Assembly (NCBI GenBank): GCA_046348365.1 | Contig: JAXMEL010000004.1 | Span: 372,001 to 436,000 of the forward strand | Length of the DNA stretch: 64,000 nucleotides | Direction: 5' to 3' | From: JAEUPI01 sp046348365 | Lineage (GTDB): Bacteria > Pseudomonadota > Gammaproteobacteria > Burkholderiales > Burkholderiaceae_C | In this document: positions 1 to 7,222 of the stretch, piece after piece | Layout of the letters: each line of letters begins with the position of its first letter | Position numbering within the stretch: position 1 is the stretch's first letter | Made by a program: the position numbers and the translations under genes | The notes under the pieces: generated by a model | What the model saw: only the letters and a program-made list of their open reading frames with translations | The model's database searches: none | What the model was told of the DNA's origin: nothing

Positions 1-233
1 CGGCCCAGGAACGCGCGCACGTGCAGCACCGACTGGCGATCGACCTCGTCGCCGTGCGGACGGTGCAGCACGTCTTCCATGCGGTTGAGCGTCACGCGCA
101 CGCGTGCGCCGGCGATCGGCTCCACGCTCGCGCCCACGTGCTTGAGCAGCGATTCGACTTCGCGCCAGTGCAGGTTGTGCGGCGGCGGGTCGTGGAAGAT
201 GGCGCGGATCAGGTTGGTGTGGTGCCGGCTCAT
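1..233 (-). CDS. HicA-like toxin family protein (3' end beyond window)
   Basis: The frame opens with ATG at 233 and runs off the left edge without a stop. The visible 77 residues begin MSRHHTNLIRAIFHDPPPHN and contain HWREVESLLKHVGA, a Gly/Arg core and HRPHGD, the order seen in chromosomal HicA-family proteins of about 80-90 residues, which have a dsRBD-like fold. HicA toxins cleave mRNA and are normally held by HicB. No hicB lies between this gene and the next one; a partner could lie past the edge, since hicA usually precedes hicB. Many stand-alone HicA-like proteins have no known toxicity, so toxin activity is not claimed. Confidence 0.62.
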   Translation of the reverse strand, partial: MSRHHTNLIRAIFHDPPPHNLHWREVESLLKHVGASVEPIAGARVRVTLNRMEDVLHRPHGDEVDRQSVLHVRAFLG

Positions 234-298
234 GCCTTGCTCCCGGTTGCGGCTGTCATGAGCGTACCCGATGGGCCGCGACCGCGGGATGCGCGCGA

Positions 299-1483
299 TC
301 AGCCGCCATGCAAGCGCCGAAGCGCGTGGCGATACACGTCGTAGACCGGTTCGATGCTGGCCAGCTCGATGCGTTCGTTGGCCGCGTGGATGGCTTCGTC
401 GCGCACGCCGAAGCCGCACAGCGCCGGCACGCCCAGCGAGGCCAGGTAGTTGCCGATGTTGGACGGCCCCACGATGCCCACCGGCACCTCGACGCCCAGC
501 TGCTCGCGGCAGGCCTCGCGCATCGCCGCCACCAGTGGGTGCGATTCGCTCACGCGGTAGGCGGGCCAGCCGTCGATCCACTCGACCGCGCTGCGCGGCG
601 CCTCGGGGCACAGCGCGTCGGCTTCGGCCACGGCGCGATCGACGGCCTCGCGCGCGGCGGCGTCGGTGAAGGTTGGCGTCAGGCGGATGTCGAGCTTCAG
701 CTCGCACAGATCGGGCACCTGCGAGAAGCCTTCGCCGCCGCCATGGATGCCGGTGAGCGTGAGCTGCGGCGGCAGCGCGAAGGCCTCGCTCGCCGCGGGC
801 AGCGGCAGCGCCTGCAGCCGCTGCCCCAGCGCGAGCGCGCGCGAGATGGCGTTCACGCCGCGCTGCCGTGCCGCGCCCGAATGCGCCGCGATGCCGCGCA
901 CGCGGACGCGGCAGCGCACGAAGCCGCGGCAGCCGGCGAAGATCTGCGCCATGCCCGGGTAGCCGATCAGCACGCCGTCGGGCCGCGGCGGGCCACGGTC
1001 TTCGTGCGGATGATCGAAGAACGCGCGCGCACCGCCGAAGCGGCCGCTGTGTTCGTCGCAGTCGAACAGCGCGCCGATGCGCCCGGCAAAGCGCGGTTCG
1101 CGCTGCAGCTCCACCAGCAGGTGCGCGAAGATCGCCACGGCGGCCTTGGAGTCAGCGCTGCCGCGTCCGTGCAGCCAGCCGTCGGCGACCCGGGCCTCGG
1201 TGGGGCCGAAGGTCCACGACGCCGCATCGCCGAAGCCGGCGGTGTCGAGCGTGGCGTCGAGCACGGTCCAGCGGCCCGGCGCGTTGCCCGCGATCTCGCA
1301 GTACAGGCCCACCGCCTCGCCGGCCGGGCCGCGCAGCACGCGAGGCACCAGGCCGCGCTCGCGCAGCCAGCCGTTCATGCACGCGCAGATGCGCGAGAGG
1401 TCGTCTTCGCCCGCGCGGCTCGGGATGCGCACCAGCGTGCGGATCAGCTCGATGATCGATTCGACAGGCGCGGCCGCGTGCAT
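299..1483 (-). CDS. M20-family metallopeptidase/deacylase with altered metal ligands
   Basis: A 394-residue protein of the M20 (ArgE/DapE/carboxypeptidase G2) fold, whose members hydrolyse amide bonds with two bridged zinc ions. Visible landmarks are GRGSADSKAA with the bridging Asp at 111, DCDEHSG with the likely general base Glu at 144, the dimerisation-domain AHSGAARQRG, and a C-terminal IHAANE with the last His ligand at 366. Two ligands differ from the norm: the usual HxD of the first motif reads T78-L-D80, and the usual second Glu of the EE pair is His145. It may therefore be an unusual metal site or a degenerate enzyme. The substrate cannot be read from sequence. No signal peptide is seen. 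Confidence 0.82.
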   Translation of the reverse strand: MHAAAPVESIIELIRTLVRIPSRAGEDDLSRICACMNGWLRERGLVPRVLRGPAGEAVGLYCEIAGNAPGRWTVLDATLDTAGFGDAASWTFGPTEARVADGWLHGRGSADSKAAVAIFAHLLVELQREPRFAGRIGALFDCDEHSGRFGGARAFFDHPHEDRGPPRPDGVLIGYPGMAQIFAGCRGFVRCRVRVRGIAAHSGAARQRGVNAISRALALGQRLQALPLPAASEAFALPPQLTLTGIHGGGEGFSQVPDLCELKLDIRLTPTFTDAAAREAVDRAVAEADALCPEAPRSAVEWIDGWPAYRVSESHPLVAAMREACREQLGVEVPVGIVGPSNIGNYLASLGVPALCGFGVRDEAIHAANERIELASIEPVYDVYRHALRRLHGG

Positions 1484-1526
1484 GCCGCCATTGTGCGGGC
1501 CGCGCCGCCGCGGCGAGCTCGAAACG

Positions 1527-2006
1527 TCAGCCGCGCCTTGCCTTCTCGATCGCCGCGATGTCGATCTTGCCCATCGTCATCATCGCCTCGAACGCGCGCT
1601 TGGCCGCGGCGCGGTCGGGGTCGGCGATGGCGTCCATCAGCGCGCGCGGCGTGATCTGCCACGACAGGCCCCACTTGTCCTTGCACCAGCCGCAGGCGCT
1701 GGCCTGGCCGCCGTTGGCGATGATGGCGTTCCACAGGCGGTCGGTCTCGGCCTGGTCGTCGGTGGAGACCTGGAACGAGAAGGCCTCGGTGTGCTTGAAC
1801 GCGGGCCCGCCGTTGAGGCCGAGGCAGGGGATGCCCAGCACGGTGAACTCGACCGTCAGCACGTCGCCCTCCTTGCCCGACGGGTAGTCGCCCGGCGCGC
1901 GGTGCACCGCGCCCACGCGGCTGTCGGCGAACGTCCGTGCATAGAACTGCGCCGCTTCCAGCGCGGCGCCGTCGTACCAGATGCAGATCGTGTTCTTGGG
2001 TCTCAT
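1527..2006 (-). CDS. VOC superfamily (PhnB-like) protein
   Basis: A 159-residue protein of the glyoxalase/bleomycin-resistance superfamily, PhnB/3-demethylubiquinone methyltransferase-like branch. Typical parts are the opening IWYDGAALEAAQFYARTF, the central TVEFTVLGIPCLGLNGGP, and WCKDKWGLSWQITP near the end, followed by a helical tail MMTMGKIDIAAIEKA. These proteins are cytoplasmic and often of unknown substrate. The ATG at 2006 has a good ribosome binding site (AGGAGGA). The gene lies 51 bases after the SDR gene on the same strand, so the two are probably co-transcribed. Confidence 0.85.
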   Translation of the reverse strand: MRPKNTICIWYDGAALEAAQFYARTFADSRVGAVHRAPGDYPSGKEGDVLTVEFTVLGIPCLGLNGGPAFKHTEAFSFQVSTDDQAETDRLWNAIIANGGQASACGWCKDKWGLSWQITPRALMDAIADPDRAAAKRAFEAMMTMGKIDIAAIEKARRG

Positions 2007-2011
2007 GCATG

Positions 2012-2018
2012 TCCTCCT
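2012..2018 (-). promoter_or_regulatory. Shine-Dalgarno site fixing the VOC gene start
   Basis: AGGAGGA on the minus strand, five bases upstream of ATG 2006. An overlapping ATG four bases nearer the site is out of frame, so this motif supports 2006 as the true start. Confidence 0.7.
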
Positions 2019-2057
2019 GCGGGCGGCGCCCGTGCGTGCAGCGACGCCGCGCGCCGC

Positions 2058-2840
2058 TCAGCTGGGCCGGCTGGCCGTGCTGAGCGAGACACCGCCGTCG
2101 ACGACGATGGTCGCACCGACCACGTAGTCGCCGGCGCGCGACGCGAGGAAGACCGCGGCGCCGGCCATGTCTTCGGCGGTGCCGATGCGCTGCGCGGGGA
2201 TGCGCCGGGCCACCTCGTCGCCGTGGTCGCGCGCGGCGCGGTTCATGTCGGAGGCGAACGCGCCCGGCGCGATGGCGCTCACGGCGATGTGGTCCTGGAT
2301 CAGCCGCAGCGACATGCGCCGCGTGAGGTGGATCAGACTCGCCTTGCTCGCCGCGTAGGAATACGTCTCCAGCGGATTCACCGCGATGCCGTCGATCGAC
2401 GCGATGTGGATCACCTTGGCCGGCCGCGCGGCCGAGCCGGCTGCGGCGAGCGCGCCGTGCAGCGCACGCGTGAGGAAGAACGGCGACTTCAGGTTGAGAT
2501 CGACCACCTTGTCCCAGCCCTGTTCGGGGAACTCGTCGAACGGCGCGCCCCACGCGGCGCCGGCGTTGTTGACGAGGATGTCGAGCTTGGGCTCGCGCGC
2601 AGTGAGCGCCGCGGCCAGCGCCTGCGCGCCGGCCACGGTGGACACGTCGGCCGGCAGCGACGCGCACGGCCCGATCGCCGACAGCTCGGCCGCCGCGCGG
2701 TCGCACGCCTCGGCCTTGCGCGCCGAGATGTAGACCTTGGCGCCGTGGCGCAGAAAGCCCTCGGCGATCATGCGGCCGATGCCGCGCGAGCCGCCGGTGA
2801 CCAGGGCCACGCGGCCTTCGAGGGAGAAGAGTTCGTCCAT
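2058..2840 (-). CDS. SDR family NAD(P)-dependent oxidoreductase
   Basis: A 260-residue classical short-chain dehydrogenase/reductase. The cofactor-binding TGGSRGIG is at residues 15-22, NNAG is near residue 95, and the catalytic Ser plus Y-x-x-x-K lie in SIDGIAVNPLETYSYAASK. The C-terminus has the usual GATIVVDGG. ARKAEACDRAAAELS after strand 2 and the overall layout resemble RhlG/3-oxoacyl-ACP reductase-like SDRs, which prefer NADPH. The substrate is not determinable. It probably starts a two-gene unit with the downstream VOC protein. Confidence 0.9.
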   Translation of the reverse strand: MDELFSLEGRVALVTGGSRGIGRMIAEGFLRHGAKVYISARKAEACDRAAAELSAIGPCASLPADVSTVAGAQALAAALTAREPKLDILVNNAGAAWGAPFDEFPEQGWDKVVDLNLKSPFFLTRALHGALAAAGSAARPAKVIHIASIDGIAVNPLETYSYAASKASLIHLTRRMSLRLIQDHIAVSAIAPGAFASDMNRAARDHGDEVARRIPAQRIGTAEDMAGAAVFLASRAGDYVVGATIVVDGGVSLSTASRPS

Positions 2841-2912
2841 GGCGTCTCGGTGTCACGCGGTGGATCCGCGTGGTCGACGCCATTGGATCACGCCGTCACC
2901 GGCGCGCATGGC

Positions 2913-5453
2913 CTATCGCTGCACGCAGCGGCTCAGCGTGGAGCGAAACGTGTGCACCACCGGCCAGCCGGTGTCGAGCTGTGCCCGCGGCCGCACGTCG
3001 CGCCAGGCCGCGTGGCCCTGCTTCTGCAGTTGCGGCAGCTCGCGGCACAGCGCCTGGGCCATCGCGGCGAGGCGCTCGGCGCCGGCATCGTCGTCGCCCG
3101 AGGCGACGAGGTACGACATCACCGCCGGCACGGTGGCGCCGCCGCCCTGCGTGCCCGGCAGGTTGACACGCAGCGGCGCGGTGCCCATCGACTGCAGCAG
3201 GCGCCGGTCGCGCTCGTGGCCGGCATCGAGCGTGAGCACGCGCAGGCGGCGCGCCACGGCGGGGTCGAGTGCGCGCCACCACGCCATCGGCTGCGCATCG
3301 ACGACGGCGATCGCATCGACCGAGCCGAACGCCACCAGCTCGGCGATGGCGTCCTCCGGCGACTGTGCGGTCGTGTTCGCGGGCGCTGCGCCGGTGAGCC
3401 GCCGCACCACCTCGCGCACGGTGTGCGATGCATCGCTGTGGGTGGGCCCCACGCTGATGCGCTTGCCCTGCAGCTGGCGGATCGCGCGCAGCGGCGAATC
3501 GGAGCGCACGACGAACAGCACCGGCTCGGCGAAGAGCGGTGTCAGCACCTGCAGCGGCACGACCTTGTCGCCTTGCGGCGCGGCGCGCAGCGCGTCGTAG
3601 TGCGCGATGCCCAGGCGCCCGGGAGCCTGCTGCAGCCAGGCCACCGGATCGACGCCGCGCGCCAGGGCCTCGATGCGCGGCGGCGCCACGCCCCCGGGCA
3701 GGGTGGCCGCGAGTTCGCGCGCGATGCGCGCATGCTCGCCGTTGGCGCTGACGCCGAGCACGTCGTAGGCGCCGGCGGCCGTCTGCGCTGTGGCGCCGCT
3801 CGGTTGGCGTGCCGTCTGCGGTGCCGTCTGCGCTGCCTGCGGTGGCGAGGTCGGCACCGATGTCGGCGCGGTCGCCGGCCTGTTGGCCGCCGCAGGTGTT
3901 TCGGTGCTCGTGCGCCACCACCACGCCACCACGCCCGCGCCGAGCGCCAGCACCAGCATCAGCAGCCACGGCAGCGCCCGCATCGAGCGCCGCCGCGGCG
4001 CGGCCGGTGAGCTCGGCGGCATGGCAGCAGCGGCGATCGGTGCATCGTGCCGGACATCGTCGCGCGCGCCGAGCGGCATCGGCACGGTGTCGTCGTCGGC
4101 CATCGGCTTCGCCGGCTCGGTCGGCTCGAAAAGTGGCGGCGGGGTTTGCGCCGGCTTCGCCTCGGCCGGCTTGGCGGTAGCGGATTTCAACGAGGCCAGA
4201 AGTTGCGCCGCTTCGCGCTCGGCCTTCTCCCGGGCCTCGGCCTGGCGCTGCGCCTCGGCCTGGCGTCGGGCTTCGGCCTGGCGCTGCGCTTCGGCTTGGC
4301 GCTGCACTTCGGCCAGACGTGCCGCTTCGGCTTGGCGCTGCACTTCGGCCAGACGTGTCGCTTCGGCCTGACGTGTCGCTTCGGCTTGGCGCGCTGCTTC
4401 GGCCTGACGTTGCATTTCGGCCTGACGTGCCGCGTCGGCGGCCGCTTGGGCGCGAGCGCGGCGCTCCACCTCTGCTGCCTCGACCTCCGCCGCGCGGGCA
4501 GCTGCTGCATGCGCAGCGTCCGCACGAACCGCCGCCACCTGCGCGGCGGCGCCGGGCTCGGCCGCTGCGCGAGCCCCGAGCTTGGCGGCGAACTGCGGCA
4601 GCGATGCCACGAAGTCATCGCCGCCCGAGCGCTGTTCGCGCGCCGACTGCGCGACGCGCAGCACGGCATCGTTCACCGACGAGAGGAATTCGGGGCCCGG
4701 CTTCTCGGCGCCGGCAGCCATGCGGGCCTCGAGCCCGACCGGCCCGCGCACCTGTGTCGGCGCCGGCTGCAGCGGCCGGGTCAGCGGCTCCAGCACCGGT
4801 GTGCCGAGCTGCGCCCGCAGGCGCAGCGCACTCCAGTCGCCATGGGGCAGGCCGGCGCACACCGCATGCAGCCACGGCCACGACCGCTCGTCGACGGCGA
4901 CGAGAAAGTTCGCCCGCAGCTGCGGCGAACGCAGCGCCGCGGCCCAGGTTTCGACGAGGCGGCGCTGGCCGGGCCGGCTGCGCGCCGCGCCGAGCAGCTC
5001 CTCGAAGTGATCGAAGACGAACAGCAGCCGCGCCCCGCCGTGGCGATCGATGTGGGCTGCCAGGCTCGCCGGCGCGAGGGTGTCGGCGATCGGGCGTCGC
5101 CCGCGGCCGCGCCCATCGTCGTCGTCGAGCGCGCGCTGCAGCGCCTGCAGCGATGCATCGTCCCAGTGGTCGAGGGTGTGGATCAGCTCGCGCTGCGGGC
5201 CGCTGGCCTCGCGCGCGCGCCGGTCCGGGAACGGCACCACCACGCCGGGCGTGGCGCCGGTGGCGCGCGACACGTCGACGGCGCGCCGGCGCAGCAGCGG
5301 CAGCACGCCGGCCAGCAGCGTGCTCTTGCCGGCGCCGGCCGCACCCACCACCACCGTGAGCCGCGACGTGCGCAGCGCCTGGGCGAGTTGCTGCGCCATG
5401 GCGCCGAGCGCAGGCGCCTCGTGGCGCGATCCGGTGGGCAGGGGCTGAACCAT
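2913..5453 (-). CDS. STAND-like NTPase / coiled coil / TM / TAXI-type binding domain fusion
   Basis: An 846-residue multidomain protein. Residues about 15-230 form a P-loop NTPase with Walker A GAAGAGKST at 37-45 and Walker B LLFVFDHFEELL around 143-154; the FDxFEEL form is typical of the nSTAND1 class of signalling NTPases. Residues about 310-420 are a long Ala/Gln/Arg/Glu heptad-rich coiled coil built from RQAEA units. A single membrane helix lies at about 494-513, followed by a Pro/Thr-rich linker. Residues about 562-846 resemble TAXI-family (TRAP-associated) periplasmic binding proteins. The likely topology is a cytoplasmic NTPase with a periplasmic ligand-binding domain. No TRAP permease gene is nearby, which argues for sensing rather than transport. 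Function is inferred. Confidence 0.8.
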   Translation of the reverse strand: MVQPLPTGSRHEAPALGAMAQQLAQALRTSRLTVVVGAAGAGKSTLLAGVLPLLRRRAVDVSRATGATPGVVVPFPDRRAREASGPQRELIHTLDHWDDASLQALQRALDDDDGRGRGRRPIADTLAPASLAAHIDRHGGARLLFVFDHFEELLGAARSRPGQRRLVETWAAALRSPQLRANFLVAVDERSWPWLHAVCAGLPHGDWSALRLRAQLGTPVLEPLTRPLQPAPTQVRGPVGLEARMAAGAEKPGPEFLSSVNDAVLRVAQSAREQRSGGDDFVASLPQFAAKLGARAAAEPGAAAQVAAVRADAAHAAAARAAEVEAAEVERRARAQAAADAARQAEMQRQAEAARQAEATRQAEATRLAEVQRQAEAARLAEVQRQAEAQRQAEARRQAEAQRQAEAREKAEREAAQLLASLKSATAKPAEAKPAQTPPPLFEPTEPAKPMADDDTVPMPLGARDDVRHDAPIAAAAMPPSSPAAPRRRSMRALPWLLMLVLALGAGVVAWWWRTSTETPAAANRPATAPTSVPTSPPQAAQTAPQTARQPSGATAQTAAGAYDVLGVSANGEHARIARELAATLPGGVAPPRIEALARGVDPVAWLQQAPGRLGIAHYDALRAAPQGDKVVPLQVLTPLFAEPVLFVVRSDSPLRAIRQLQGKRISVGPTHSDASHTVREVVRRLTGAAPANTTAQSPEDAIAELVAFGSVDAIAVVDAQPMAWWRALDPAVARRLRVLTLDAGHERDRRLLQSMGTAPLRVNLPGTQGGGATVPAVMSYLVASGDDDAGAERLAAMAQALCRELPQLQKQGHAAWRDVRPRAQLDTGWPVVHTFRSTLSRCVQR

Positions 5454-5544
5454 GGGCTCAGTCTATTGCAGGACGGTCAACCCGCCGCGGCCCGGGGTGC
5501 GCGATGATGGAGGCCCGCGACACCAGCACCCTAGGGCAAACGCC

Positions 5545-5991
5545 ATGATCCGCACCCTGGCCGTCTGCATCGCCACCTTGCTCGCCGGCGCCGTCCAGGC
5601 GCAGCAGTGGGTGCAGCTCAGCGACCCGTTCGCCTTCGACACGCCGCCGCCGCTGTGGTGCAACGCCGACCGCACGGCGTGCATCGTGAGCCGGCAGGTC
5701 TACGGCCAGGTGGGCGCGCTGCGCGTGGCGCTCACGGTGGCGGGCACGCCCGATTGTCGCCAGCGGCGGCTGCGCTACATCTACGTCAAGCGCAACGGCG
5801 AGATGGCCGGCGACGTGAGCAAGATCCACGAGGTGGTGGGCCAGACCTGCACCGTCGACATCCCGATGACGCATGTGGAGGGTGTGCGGCTGCTGCGCTT
5901 CTCGGTGCCGATGCTGACGAAGGATTCGGTGGTGATGGAGCTGTCGCTCGAAGGCTTCGACGCCGACAAGCTGGGCGCCAACCGCTCCTGA
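5545..5991 (+). CDS. Exported protein of unknown function
   Basis: A 148-residue protein with a clear signal peptide, MIRTLAVCIATLLAGAVQA, cleaved before QQWVQLSD. The mature part has four cysteines (LWCNADRTACIV, DCRQRRL, GQTCTVD), suggesting two periplasmic disulfides, and is predicted mainly beta. The start at 5545 is preferred over an upstream in-frame ATG at 5452 because it begins exactly at the signal peptide. It is divergent from the STAND/TAXI gene, with about 90 bases between them. I do not recognise the family; IalB-like proteins were considered but no diagnostic motif was seen. Confidence 0.72.
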   Translation: MIRTLAVCIATLLAGAVQAQQWVQLSDPFAFDTPPPLWCNADRTACIVSRQVYGQVGALRVALTVAGTPDCRQRRLRYIYVKRNGEMAGDVSKIHEVVGQTCTVDIPMTHVEGVRLLRFSVPMLTKDSVVMELSLEGFDADKLGANRS

Positions 5992-6120
5992 TCACCCCGC
6001 CGCGCCCGCGCGGAAGCTGATCCGGATCAGCCGATCGCGCGGCGCCGCCGATAGAGTGCGCCGAGCGCGCTGCGCGGCCCTGCGCGCGGCGCGTGCTTCG
6101 TCCACAGCCACGGGATCCGC

Positions 6121-7200
6121 ATGCTGTTCGAACCCTGCACGCTGCGCGCGTTGTCGCTGCGCAATCGCACCGTGATGGCGCCGATGACGCGCAGCCGCGC
6201 CGTCGAGGCCAACGCGCCCAATGCGCTGATGGCCGAGTACTACGGCCAGCGCGCGGGCGCGGGCCTGATCGTCACCGAGGGCACGTCGCCGTCGCCCAAC
6301 GGGCTGGGCTACGCGCGCATCCCCGGGCTCTTCAACGACGCCCAGGTGCGCGGCTGGAAGGCCGTCACCGATGCGGTGCACGCCAGGGGCGGCGCGATCG
6401 TGGTGCAGCTGATGCACACCGGGCGCGTGTCGCACGCGGCCAACCTGCCGGCAGGCGCCGAGGTCGTGGGCCCGACGGCGCAGGTGTGCCCGGGCAAGAT
6501 CTTCACCGACGCGCAGGGCCTGCAGCCGCACAGCACGCCACGCGCGATGACCGAGGCCGACATCGCCCGCGCGGTGGCCGAGTACGCGCAGGCGGCGCGC
6601 CTGGCCATCGAGGCCGGGTTCGACGGCATCGAGCTGCACGCGGCCAACGGCTACCTGATCGAGCAATTTCTCAACGCCAACGTCAACCAGCGTGGCGACG
6701 CCTGGGGCGCGGGCATCGAGGGCCGCAACCGCTTCGCGCTCGAGGTCGCGCGCGCCGCGGCGCAGGCCATCGGTGCGCAGCGCGTCGGCATCCGGCTGTC
6801 GCCGCATGGCGTCTTCAACGGCACCGGCGCCTATGCCGATGTCGACGCGCAGTACCTGGCGCTGGTGCGCGAGCTGTCGGCGCTGAAGCTGATGTACCTG
6901 CACGTGCTCGACCACTCGGCCCTGGGCACGCCGCCGGTTCCCGCCGCGCTGAAGGCGCAGCTGCGCCGCGGCTTCGACGGGCCGTTCATCCTCGCCGGCG
7001 GTTTCGATGGCGCGAGCGCCGAGCGCGCGCTCGCCGAGGGCCAGGCCGACCTGATCGCCTTCGGCCGCCCGTTCCTTGCCAACCCTGATCTCGTGCAGCG
7101 CCTGCAGGCCGGCAAGGCGTTGAACGCGCCCGACATGGACACCTTCTACACGCCCGGCGCGAAGGGCTACACCGACTATCCGGCGCTGGCCGCCGCGTGA
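6121..7200 (+). CDS. Old Yellow Enzyme family alkene reductase (NemA-like)
   Basis: A 359-residue FMN-dependent ene-reductase of the OYE family, which uses NADPH to reduce activated C=C bonds or nitro compounds such as N-ethylmaleimide. Visible signatures include NRTVMAPMTRSRA at the N-terminus, VQLMHTGRVSHAANLP, the substrate-binding pair in ELHAANGYLIEQFL (His and Asn), NANVNQRGDAWG, and the C-terminal FMN phosphate loop FILAGGFDG..LIAFGRPFLANPDL. The length fits the NemA subgroup. The 130-base upstream gap could hold a promoter; no regulator gene is adjacent. Confidence 0.93.
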   Translation: MLFEPCTLRALSLRNRTVMAPMTRSRAVEANAPNALMAEYYGQRAGAGLIVTEGTSPSPNGLGYARIPGLFNDAQVRGWKAVTDAVHARGGAIVVQLMHTGRVSHAANLPAGAEVVGPTAQVCPGKIFTDAQGLQPHSTPRAMTEADIARAVAEYAQAARLAIEAGFDGIELHAANGYLIEQFLNANVNQRGDAWGAGIEGRNRFALEVARAAAQAIGAQRVGIRLSPHGVFNGTGAYADVDAQYLALVRELSALKLMYLHVLDHSALGTPPVPAALKAQLRRGFDGPFILAGGFDGASAERALAEGQADLIAFGRPFLANPDLVQRLQAGKALNAPDMDTFYTPGAKGYTDYPALAAA

Positions 7201-7222
7201 CCGGCGCGCGGGCGGCGGCGGA

